This document shows, piece by piece, positions 17,002 through 25,600 of a stretch of DNA of 58,928 nt; the stretch's first letter is position 1, and the number at the start of each line of letters is the position of its first letter. Position numbers and translations under genes: made by a program. The DNA comes from Candidatus Symbiothrix dinenymphae. GTDB taxonomy: Bacteria; Bacteroidota; Bacteroidia; Bacteroidales; Azobacteroidaceae. The DNA lies in NCBI GenBank assembly GCA_001417715.1, contig BBRT01000078.1, positions 1 through 58,928 of the forward strand, in the 5' to 3' direction. Below the pieces are notes generated by a model. The model was given only the letters and a program-made list of their open reading frames with translations. It had not been told where the DNA came from and searched no databases.

Positions 17002-19107
17002 TTAGAAATCGCCTACTATTTTGATGTTATATTGTCTGCCGGTTAGTTTGTCCGGTACGGCGTTTTGTGCGCCTGTGATGTCTGTAAACCATGAATAGGA
17101 GCTCACATTGTCAATATCGAACAGGTTAAAAACATCCAATCCCAGCCAAATACGCTTGATTAGGCGGTAGCTCACGCCTGCATCAACGCGGCGGTAGGCA
17201 GGGGCGCGGAAATTTTCCTGATATTCGCTCCCCGGTGCACTGAAAGGCAGCCCTTGCGCCCAAATAGCCCGTAAATTGAATTGCAACCGCTCAAAATCAG
17301 GCATCACATCGGTATAGTACAAAGTGAAGTTGTAAAGCTGGTCGGTGGGCATATCCACTTGCTTGCCGTTGATGTACTGTTGGGCTTGCATCAGCGAAAA
17401 ACCTACCCACGAGTCGGTGCCGGGCACAAATTGTCCGAAAAATTTGGTGTCAAGCCCCGTAGCGTAGCCGTGCGCCGTGTTGTCGCCGGCATACCAAATG
17501 CGCACATTGTCCAAATAATACGGTATGAGGTCGTCTAACTTCTTGTAATACAGCTCGGTAGTGAGTTTAAGCGGTCGCCCGTCCCTCAGTCGAAATGTGT
17601 AATCGCCACCCGCCACAATGTGAATGGAGCGTTGCGACTTGATATTTTTGTTGAGCACCACCGCACTGTTGCCGGCTTCATCGATGAGAATTTGTCGCAA
17701 TTCCTTGTAAAAAGGCGGCTGATAATAAATCCCCGTTGCCAGCCGAAACTTAAACTGCTGTGCCTCAGCCGGAATAAAGCTCAATGAGGCACGCGGACTA
17801 ATCAATAATTCATCATTGTAATCCCAATAACCGGCACGCACGCCGGCAGTGAACCCAAACAGCCCCACGTCCCGATTAAGTCGATAGGTGTCTTGCAGGT
17901 AAGCAAATAAACGGTTGGACGACAGATTGTTACGCGACGACAAATTGCGCCGCATCCGCAAATAGTCATCGTTTTGCGGCACCGAATAGCCCATCGAATC
18001 GCGCAATTCCCATTCGTTGATGCGGTCTTTGATGTCTTCTTTTTGCGCCCCTGCCGACCACAGAAAGGTGTGCCCGCCCCCTCTCTTCGTCCCCAGCAGT
18101 GCCACATTATAGACTGTGGCGTGCAATTGGTCGCGCGCATGCGCGTGAAACAGCCCTGTGCCGATGGTTTCCTTGTCCTTCCCCAGCACATTGCTAATCC
18201 AATATTCGCCCGTGATGTCGTAAGTCTCCTGCTCACCGGACTGAAAACCGGACACTTGCAGCGAAATATCCGCTTTGTCCGAAAACTCATATTTCAGGGT
18301 TGCCGCCCCAAACAGGGTGTTGAAACGGTCTTTTTCCTGCCCCGCGTAAGCCACCTCAAACTTTTTTTGGCTGTCCATCGTGCCGTAGGACGTTGCCCTG
18401 TTGCCGGGGTTGAAATCGTAGGCATTGTGCGAATAATTTCCCAGCAGATTGAGCGATATTTTCTGCGTAAAGGCATAAGTCATAAAGGTTTGCACATCCA
18501 TCGCCGATGGATTGTAATCGCCTTTGGTGTCCAAAGTGTTCAATAAAGTGGTGCCACGCTTGTAACGCACGCCCGTGATTTGGGAAAATTTGCCCGCCGT
18601 ATTGCCAAAATACACGCTGCCACCGAGCATACTGCCCGTAAATCCGCCCTCCGTTTTTTTCGGCTTTTTGTAGGTTACGTCCAGCACCGACGACATTTTA
18701 TCGCCATACCGTGCATCAAATCCGCCGGAGGAAAACTGCACAGACTGTGTCAAATCAGGGTTGATGAAACTCAACCCCTCCTGCTGACCGCTACGCACCA
18801 GCAACGGTCGATAAACCTCAATGCCATTGACATAGACCATATTTTCATCGTAATTGCCCCCGCGCACCGCATATTGCGTGCTCAGCTCGTTGGTAGAAGA
18901 CACACCCGTGCCGGCAGTCATCACCAGCGCCTCGATGCTCCCGCCGGTGACATCCACCGACCGCCGACCTTGCCCCTGATGGATTCTCTCCATCGTTGTG
19001 CCCTGCGGACGCGCAGTAGTAGTAACCACGACCGAATCCAAGTCTATTTGCGCCAGCAAACCGGCACAAGGCAAGAGAAAAACGAGAAACAAAAAAAGTG
19101 TCCGCAT
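17002..19107 (-). CDS. TonB-dependent outer-membrane receptor
   Basis: A 701-residue protein from the ATG at 19107. It has a signal peptide (about 1-19, ending L-L-A-Q), a plug domain (about 35-160, with the Y-A-V-R-G-G-N-Y-D-E-N-M stretch) and a 22-strand-type beta-barrel ending in an aromatic residue (G-D-F). The CarboxypepD-like N-terminal domain common in SusC-type receptors is missing, so it resembles a plain ferri-siderophore or cobalamin-type receptor; the ligand is unknown. An in-frame ATG extension to 19332 would prepend peptides from two REP-like elements and bury the signal peptide, so I reject it. Confidence 0.88.
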   Translation of the reverse strand: MRTLFLFLVFLLPCAGLLAQIDLDSVVVTTTARPQGTTMERIHQGQGRRSVDVTGGSIEALVMTAGTGVSSTNELSTQYAVRGGNYDENMVYVNGIEVYRPLLVRSGQQEGLSFINPDLTQSVQFSSGGFDARYGDKMSSVLDVTYKKPKKTEGGFTGSMLGGSVYFGNTAGKFSQITGVRYKRGTTLLNTLDTKGDYNPSAMDVQTFMTYAFTQKISLNLLGNYSHNAYDFNPGNRATSYGTMDSQKKFEVAYAGQEKDRFNTLFGAATLKYEFSDKADISLQVSGFQSGEQETYDITGEYWISNVLGKDKETIGTGLFHAHARDQLHATVYNVALLGTKRGGGHTFLWSAGAQKEDIKDRINEWELRDSMGYSVPQNDDYLRMRRNLSSRNNLSSNRLFAYLQDTYRLNRDVGLFGFTAGVRAGYWDYNDELLISPRASLSFIPAEAQQFKFRLATGIYYQPPFYKELRQILIDEAGNSAVVLNKNIKSQRSIHIVAGGDYTFRLRDGRPLKLTTELYYKKLDDLIPYYLDNVRIWYAGDNTAHGYATGLDTKFFGQFVPGTDSWVGFSLMQAQQYINGKQVDMPTDQLYNFTLYYTDVMPDFERLQFNLRAIWAQGLPFSAPGSEYQENFRAPAYRRVDAGVSYRLIKRIWLGLDVFNLFDIDNVSSYSWFTDITGAQNAVPDKLTGRQYNIKIVGDF

Positions 19108-19176
19108 AATATGGCGTGATAACGCAAAATTGCGCAAAATATTGTGTTTGTTCATGTTGTCAGAGCAGCAAAACTT

Positions 19177-19204
19177 GTCATTGCGGGCTTGACCCGCAAT
19201 CCCC
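19177..19204 (+). repeat. REP-like palindrome, copy 3 (forward)
   Basis: Full consensus copy, first half of a head-to-head pair with 19247-19274, in the 231-bp gap between the metzincin gene and the TonB receptor gene. Confidence 0.9.
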
Positions 19205-19246
19205 TGTTCTGTATTGCTCTGTTGCTCGTCATTCGGCTCTTTTGCG

Positions 19247-19274
19247 GGGGATTGCGGGTCAAGCCCGCAATGAC
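19247..19274 (-). repeat. REP-like palindrome, copy 4 (reverse)
   Basis: Full consensus copy in the opposite orientation, 42 bp from copy 3. Together they form a BIME-like inverted pair able to fold into a long cruciform. Confidence 0.9.
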
Positions 19275-19338
19275 AGTGCCTTTTCGCACCGCACGGCACT
19301 CTTTCGCCATTTCGCTCCTTCACCCCTTTCACCCACCT

Positions 19339-22300
19339 TCATCGCTTCACTACTTTCACGGTGGTTGCTCCTGTGCGTAGGAAGTAGATGCCGTTGGGAT
19401 AGCCTGACAGATTTATTTTTGTTTCGTGGGTGCTTTGTAGCAGGATGCCTGCTGTGTTGTAGAGGTTTATTTCTGCTCCTTTGGTGTTTTGGATGTTTAG
19501 TTCGCCTGTGGTGGGGTTGGGATATACCTGCACTGATGGGGTGTGCTCCGGGTTTGTGTCGGCGGCGTTAATGAGGTCTATTGCGGTGCTTGGCGGCGGT
19601 GACGTACTTAATCGCCATTTGGCGTAGAGGGTAAGATAGCGGTTCACCGGAGCGGTGGTTATGTCCACCACCTTCGTGGCTATGTCCCATGGGATGAGCA
19701 ATTCTCTATCCTGACACCAGCCGTCGAAGATGTAACCTGTGCGGACGGGGGCTTGGGGGCGGAGCGCGGCTACTTTGTCGCCCTCCCATACGGCTTGGTC
19801 GTACACTGCGGTGCCGCCATTGGTGACGAAATCGACTTGGAAGGCGCGCAACCATTTGGCACGTAGCGTGAGGTTCGTTGTGACGATGTCGCTGTCAAAG
19901 TTCCATGTGATATTCTGACCGTTGTTCGTGTAGTACCAGCCGGCAAATTTTCGTCCATAGAATGTGGGGTCGGCGGGCGGTGCCAAATGCGCTCCATAAA
20001 CCACGTCCCGGCTTGGCACAAAGCTGCCACCCTCGCTTTCGTTCGTTTCGAACGTGACTGAAAGCAGCCCCTCCTCTATATTCTTAAATCGTTTCCACTC
20101 TTCGGCGTTCGGGGTGTTGTCTGTGTAGGCTTGTTTTGCTCCTGCGGGCACATAGAGGGTGACACGACTGTATATTTCGGCTTCAAAAGCTCCAAATGCG
20201 TATTCTAACTTTTGCGGGGTGGTGCGGTAATTATATACGGCTTGCAGTCCGTCGCAACCCTGAAATGCACTCGTCCCAATCTCTGTTACTTCCTTCAAAA
20301 TGGTGAGGGAGTAGAGGCTGTGGCAATTTTTAAAGGCTTCCGACCCAATTTCTGTTACCGACGTGGGGATGGTGACGGATATGAGATTGCTGAGCCCATT
20401 AAATGAATTTTTCCCGATGGTGGTTACTCCGGTATAGATTATCACTGTGGTGATTTTGTTTTTGTAGCTGCTCCACGGCACATCGTTAGCCCCGGTATTA
20501 TAATTTTGCATCGGTCCGGAGCCTCTGATGTAGAGTGTTTCTTCGCCGTCATAGTCGGCAGAGAGGCTACTGCCTACCGCCCAACTTTTCTCCACGACCG
20601 TTACTTCGCAACTTGCCTGTTTGCCCCCCTGCTTGGTGGTTGCCGTGATGATGGCTTTGCCGGCTTTCATTGCCGTGAGCACGCCCGACTGATTGACTGC
20701 TACCACAAAATCGTTGCTGCTGCTCCATATCACCTCTTTGTTGGTGGCATTGTTGGGGAGCACGGTGGCGATTAGCTGTTCTTTGTTGCCTATTTTGAGG
20801 CTTTTGCTGCCGTTGATGATACTTTTGTTGAGCGTTATGCTCACTTCCGGTATATACCACTTGGCATACAAAGTTGTGTTGGCATCCAAGCCAAAACTGT
20901 CGCGGTCGGCATACTTCACTGCACCTGTGGGCGATGTTGCCCAGCCGTCAAATTGATGTTCCGGCGGTGGCGCAAAGGCATTCCGGGATAAACGCAGCTT
21001 TACGCCTTTCGTTTTAGTCTGAGAACTCATCGTGCCCGAACCGCCATTGCTGTTATATGTGATTGTGCAGGTTGTTGCATCGCCGTCACCGTCACCGTCG
21101 CCGTCACCGTCATCATCGATGCTGCGGATAATGTTCACTGTGTACGTTTTCATATAGTTTGTCCATCCGTCTGCTACCTTCAGAAGCACCGTATTGCTGC
21201 CTGTGACCAATGGTTTTGCCGTAACGTTTCCGGATACGGTGGCGTGAGACGAGTTGGCGACGCCCGTTACATTGATGCTCGCAACACTGTTAGGCACATT
21301 GACCGTATATTGATATACTCCCGGATTGAAAGTCGGCGAAAGTGCACCGCTGCTCAATGTAATATTCTGCAAAAAAGCATCTGTCCATGGCACTTCATCC
21401 GAATAAGCGGCTATCAGTCCCTTGGTTTGCCGGATGGTTTTGGCATTGTTGGCATCGGCAGTACCGACGGCAACGCTGTTATACATAACACCCTGGTCGG
21501 AAAAATAGGGAATTTGAGCTCCCAATCCCAAATTGCCATACGTCATGATGGTGGAAAAGTTTCCCGACGAAGAAGGTTCTCCATAGCCGTGAGAATAATC
21601 GTAAAGAGCGTCGGTATCGGTACTCACATGATGCCCGCAACCTAAATTATGCCCTATTTCGTGAATCAGTGTATATCCGTTGGCTACCCACCTTGCCTTT
21701 ACGACCGCAAAACCGGATTGTGGATTGCCGGATTCGGTATTCATTATATAGGCTACACCTGCAATATTTGAACTGTTATCACCCAGCAAAAGCACCACCA
21801 GGTCGGCATTGTAGCGGGTACGAAGCGCGTGCGCCTCATCGGCATAGCCGTCTCCCGGGTCTCTCAGGCGGTTTAAATCGGAGGGCGGATTGGTGGTTTC
21901 CGTATAATTTATTTCCTGCTTATAAACAAGGTTCAGGGTCACGTTTGTCTGCGAGTTGCGCAGCACCAGATTGGACTGCTGTATTCCCGCGTTAATATCC
22001 AAATCAATGGTGCTTCCGTTGGCTACAGCCACCGCCTTCGCAGCGGGAGTGTAAACGACGAGCATATCCACCGTTACCGCCGTGTTGCTTTCGGGTAGCG
22101 TGGGTGTTGTCACGGAAGCCGCACGGAGTGTTGAACCGTCGTTTTCAGGCACGTGCCCACATTCGCCGCCATGTTCGTGCTGCACCTCCGACAATGCCTG
22201 TTCTGTCAGGTAGTATTGTCCGTTTTTTTTTTTGACAGCAAACAACTCGTCCTTTTGCGGCAGTTCTGCCGAAAGCGCAAAGTCGTTCCCTGCAATGGAG

Positions 22301-22629
22301 ATGTAGCAATAGCCAGACGCGGTGTTTGTCACCTGTGCGGTGATGCCGACGATGCCGTCGTAACTTTTGCCGACTTGCTTCACTACGGCTTTATAGTGTT
22401 TGTCGCCAAAGAAATCGAGCAGCAGAGTGTCTCCCAGATTGCTTTGCGAAAAATTCTGCAACTGCGGATTTATCTCAAATGTGCGACTGCGCGGGTGGCT
22501 GCCCAGCTCTTGAAAAGCTTTTTCGCTGTTGATACCGATGCTCTTCTGCGCCCAAGCGGAGGTCATTCCGAAAATAACAATCAGAAATGCCAAACCAAAA
22601 CTCTGTCCTCTGTTTTTTAAGTGCTTCAT
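19339..22629 (-). CDS. Secreted reprolysin-like metzincin with InlB/LRR modules and T9SS tail
   Basis: A 1096-residue predicted exported zinc protease. A signal peptide (about 1-27) and pro-region (to about 180) precede the metzincin domain. Its zinc motif H323-E-I-G-H327-N-L-G-C-G-H333-H is followed by an I-M-T-Y-G Met-turn. Next come a cadherin-like beta-sandwich (about 415-510), a short Asp-Gly linker, an InlB repeat (about 525-595), a Big2 domain (about 600-680), BspA-type LRRs (about 690-800), two more InlB repeats (about 810-985) and a T9SS tail beginning V-Y-P-N-P-T-T-G-E-L-N. The region after the protease is closely related to the next two upstream genes. Gap to the upstream gene is 10 bp. 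Confidence 0.9.
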   Translation of the reverse strand: MKHLKNRGQSFGLAFLIVIFGMTSAWAQKSIGINSEKAFQELGSHPRSRTFEINPQLQNFSQSNLGDTLLLDFFGDKHYKAVVKQVGKSYDGIVGITAQVTNTASGYCYISIAGNDFALSAELPQKDELFAVKKKNGQYYLTEQALSEVQHEHGGECGHVPENDGSTLRAASVTTPTLPESNTAVTVDMLVVYTPAAKAVAVANGSTIDLDINAGIQQSNLVLRNSQTNVTLNLVYKQEINYTETTNPPSDLNRLRDPGDGYADEAHALRTRYNADLVVLLLGDNSSNIAGVAYIMNTESGNPQSGFAVVKARWVANGYTLIHEIGHNLGCGHHVSTDTDALYDYSHGYGEPSSSGNFSTIMTYGNLGLGAQIPYFSDQGVMYNSVAVGTADANNAKTIRQTKGLIAAYSDEVPWTDAFLQNITLSSGALSPTFNPGVYQYTVNVPNSVASINVTGVANSSHATVSGNVTAKPLVTGSNTVLLKVADGWTNYMKTYTVNIIRSIDDDGDGDGDGDGDATTCTITYNSNGGSGTMSSQTKTKGVKLRLSRNAFAPPPEHQFDGWATSPTGAVKYADRDSFGLDANTTLYAKWYIPEVSITLNKSIINGSKSLKIGNKEQLIATVLPNNATNKEVIWSSSNDFVVAVNQSGVLTAMKAGKAIITATTKQGGKQASCEVTVVEKSWAVGSSLSADYDGEETLYIRGSGPMQNYNTGANDVPWSSYKNKITTVIIYTGVTTIGKNSFNGLSNLISVTIPTSVTEIGSEAFKNCHSLYSLTILKEVTEIGTSAFQGCDGLQAVYNYRTTPQKLEYAFGAFEAEIYSRVTLYVPAGAKQAYTDNTPNAEEWKRFKNIEEGLLSVTFETNESEGGSFVPSRDVVYGAHLAPPADPTFYGRKFAGWYYTNNGQNITWNFDSDIVTTNLTLRAKWLRAFQVDFVTNGGTAVYDQAVWEGDKVAALRPQAPVRTGYIFDGWCQDRELLIPWDIATKVVDITTAPVNRYLTLYAKWRLSTSPPPSTAIDLINAADTNPEHTPSVQVYPNPTTGELNIQNTKGAEINLYNTAGILLQSTHETKINLSGYPNGIYFLRTGATTVKVVKR

Positions 22630-22639
22630 TTGCTTTTTT

Positions 22640-25600
22640 TCATCGCTTCACCACCTTCACGGTGGTTGTTCCTGTGCGTAGGAAGTAGATGCCGTTGGGG
22701 TAGTTTGACAGATTTATTTGCGTTTCGTGGGTGCTGTGTAGCAGGATTCCTCCTGTGTTGTAGAGCTCTATTTCTGCGCCTTTGGCGTTTAGTATGTTTA
22801 TTTCGCCTGTGGTGGGGTTGGGAAATACCTTCACTGCCGGGGTTTGCTCCGGGGCTGTGTCATCGGCGATGATGAGGTCGATTGCGGTGCTTGGCGGCGG
22901 TGCCGGCGGTGTATATACTCGCCAGTTGGCGTAGAGGGTGAGGTTGCTGTTCACCACCTTCGCGGCTATGTCCCATGGGATGAGCAATTCCATATCCTGA
23001 CACCAGCCGTCGAAGATGTAACCTGTGCGGATGGGGGCTTGGGGGCGGAGCGCGGCTACTTTGTCGCCCTCCCACACGGCTTGGTCGTACACTGCGGTGC
23101 CGCCATTGGTGACGAAATTGACTTGGAAAGAGCGCAACCATCTGGCATGCAGCGTGAGGTTCGTTGTGACGATGTCGCTGTCGAAGTTCCATGTGACATC
23201 CTGACCGTTGATCGTGTAGTACCAGCCGTCAAATTTTCGTCCATAGAATGTGGGTTCGGCGGGCGGTGTCAAATGCCCACCAAAAACCACGTCTTGACTT
23301 GGCACAAAGCTGCCTCCCGCGCTTTCGTTCGTCTCGAACGTGACTGAAAGCAGCCCCTCCTCTATATTCTTGAATTGTCCCCATTCACCGGCGGCTCGGT
23401 AGGCGGCTGCTGTCCCTGCGGGCACATAGAGGGTGGCGCGACTGTATATTTCGGCTTCAAAAGCTCCAAATGCGTAGTATAACTCTTGCGGGGTATTGCT
23501 GTAATTATATATGGCTTGCAGTCCGTCGCAACCCTGAAATGCACTCGTCCCAATCTCTGTTACGTTCTCCGAAATGGTGAGAGAGTAGAGGCTGTGGCAA
23601 TCTTTAAAGGCTTCCGACCCAATTTCTGTTACCGTCTTGGGGATGGTGACGGATTCGAGTTTGCTGAGTCCGGTAAATGAATTTTTCCCGATGGTGGTTA
23701 CTCCGCTATAGATTATCACTGTGGTAATTCTGTCTTTGTAGCTGCTCCACGGGACATCGTTAGCCCCGGTATTATAATTCTGCACCGGTCCGGAGCCTCT
23801 GATGTAGAGTGTTTCTTCGCCGTCGTAGTCGGCAGAGAGTCTACTGCCTACCGCCCAACTCTCCACGACCGCTACTTCGCAACTTGCCTTTTTGCCACCC
23901 TGTTTGGTGGTTGCCGTGATGATGGCTTTGCCGGCTTTCATTGCCGTGAGCACGCCCGACTGATTGACTGCTACCACAAAAACGTCGCTGCTGCTCCATA
24001 TTACTGTTTTGTTGGTGGCATTGGTGGGGAGCACGGTGGCGATTAGTTGTTCTGTGTTGCCTGCTTTGAGGCTGTTGCTGCCGTTGATGACATACTTGTT
24101 GAGCGTGATGCTCGTTTCCGGTATATACCACTTGGCATACAAAGTTGTGTTGGCATCTATGTCGAAACTGTCACGGTCGGCATAGTTCACTGCGCCTGTG
24201 GGCGATGTTGCCCAGCCGTCAAATTGCTGTTCCACCGGCGGCGCAAAGGCATTTTGGCGCAAACGCAGCTTTACACCATGCTTTTTAGTCTGATCACTCA
24301 TCACGCCCGAACCGCCATTGCTGTTATAGGTGATTGTATAGGTTGTTATATCGGCATCGCCGTCGCCATCAGCGTCAGCATCAGCATCGGCATCGGCATC
24401 GGCATCAGCATCAGCATCAGCATCAGCATCAGCATCAGCATCAGCATCAGCATCAGCATCAGCATCAGCATCGTCGTCAGCATCGTCGTCAGCATCGGCA
24501 TCGGCATCACCATCGCCGCCAGTCCCGGCACTACACCTTCCGACACTATTAGCATGCGCTTGACCATTGTTATCTACATCGTCCTGCGCCAGACTATCTG
24601 CTTCTGCTTGAGTTGTAGCCTGGAATGTCCCCGCCAAAACAGTATAAGTTACCGGCGGACCGCCGTTGGTGCCGCAATCATTTTTAGTAAATGTGCCGCT
24701 CGTCTCCACATTGTAGTAAGTACAAGTTCCATTAGCATCCGCATACGCTTGACCTTCGCTTGCAAGTCTTGCCTCCGCAAGGGCATCGGCTGCTGCTTGA
24801 CCAACTGTAGATGAGTCGCTCCCCGCCGCAACAGTATAAGTTACCGGCGGACCGGGAATGCCGTTGATGTCGCAATCACTTTTAGTAAATGAGCCGCTCG
24901 TCTCCACATTGTAGTAGTAAGGCATACAAACTCCATTAGCATCCGCATAGGCTTGACCTTCGCTTGCAAGTCTTGCCTCCGCAAGAGCATCGGCTTCTGC
25001 TTGACCAACTGTAGATGAGTCGCTCCCCGCCGCAACAGTATAAGTTATCGGCGGGCCGGGAATGGCGTTGATGTCGCAATCACTTTTAGTAAATGAGCCA
25101 CTCGTCTCCACATTATAGTAGTAAGGCGCACAAGTTCCATTAGCATCTGCATGTGCTTGACCATTGTTATCAACATCGTCCTGCGCCAGAGCATCGGCTT
25201 CTGCTTGACTAACTGTAGATGAGTAGCTCCCCGCCACAACAGTATAAGTTTCTGTTGAAGGGGCTGAGCCCGGGGGACAATCACTTTTAGTAAATGAGCC
25301 ACTCGTCTCCACATTATAGTAAGTACAAGTTCCATTAGCATCCGCATACGCTTGACCTTCGCTTGCAAGTCTTGCCTCCGCAAGGGCATCGGCTTCTGCT
25401 TGACCAACTGTGGATGAGTCGGTCCCCGCCACAACAGTATAAGTTTCTGTTGAAGGGGCTGAGCCCGGAGGACAATTACTTTTAGTAAATGAGCCGCTCG
25501 TCTCCACATTGTAGTAAGTACAAGTTCCATTAGCATCCGCATACGCTTGACCTTCGCTTGCAAGTCTTGCCTCCGCCAGAGCATCGGCTTCTGCTTGACC

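Noticed and set aside
19108-19332. N-terminal extension of the TonB receptor to an upstream ATG
   Set aside because: The extension is translated from two REP elements and places 75 residues before a clear signal peptide.
24047-24814. A plus-strand frame with Ile-Gly/Ile-Ser repeats opposite the DUF5977 gene
   Set aside because: It is produced by the hexamer microsatellite read in another frame; the coding strand has a complete modular protein.
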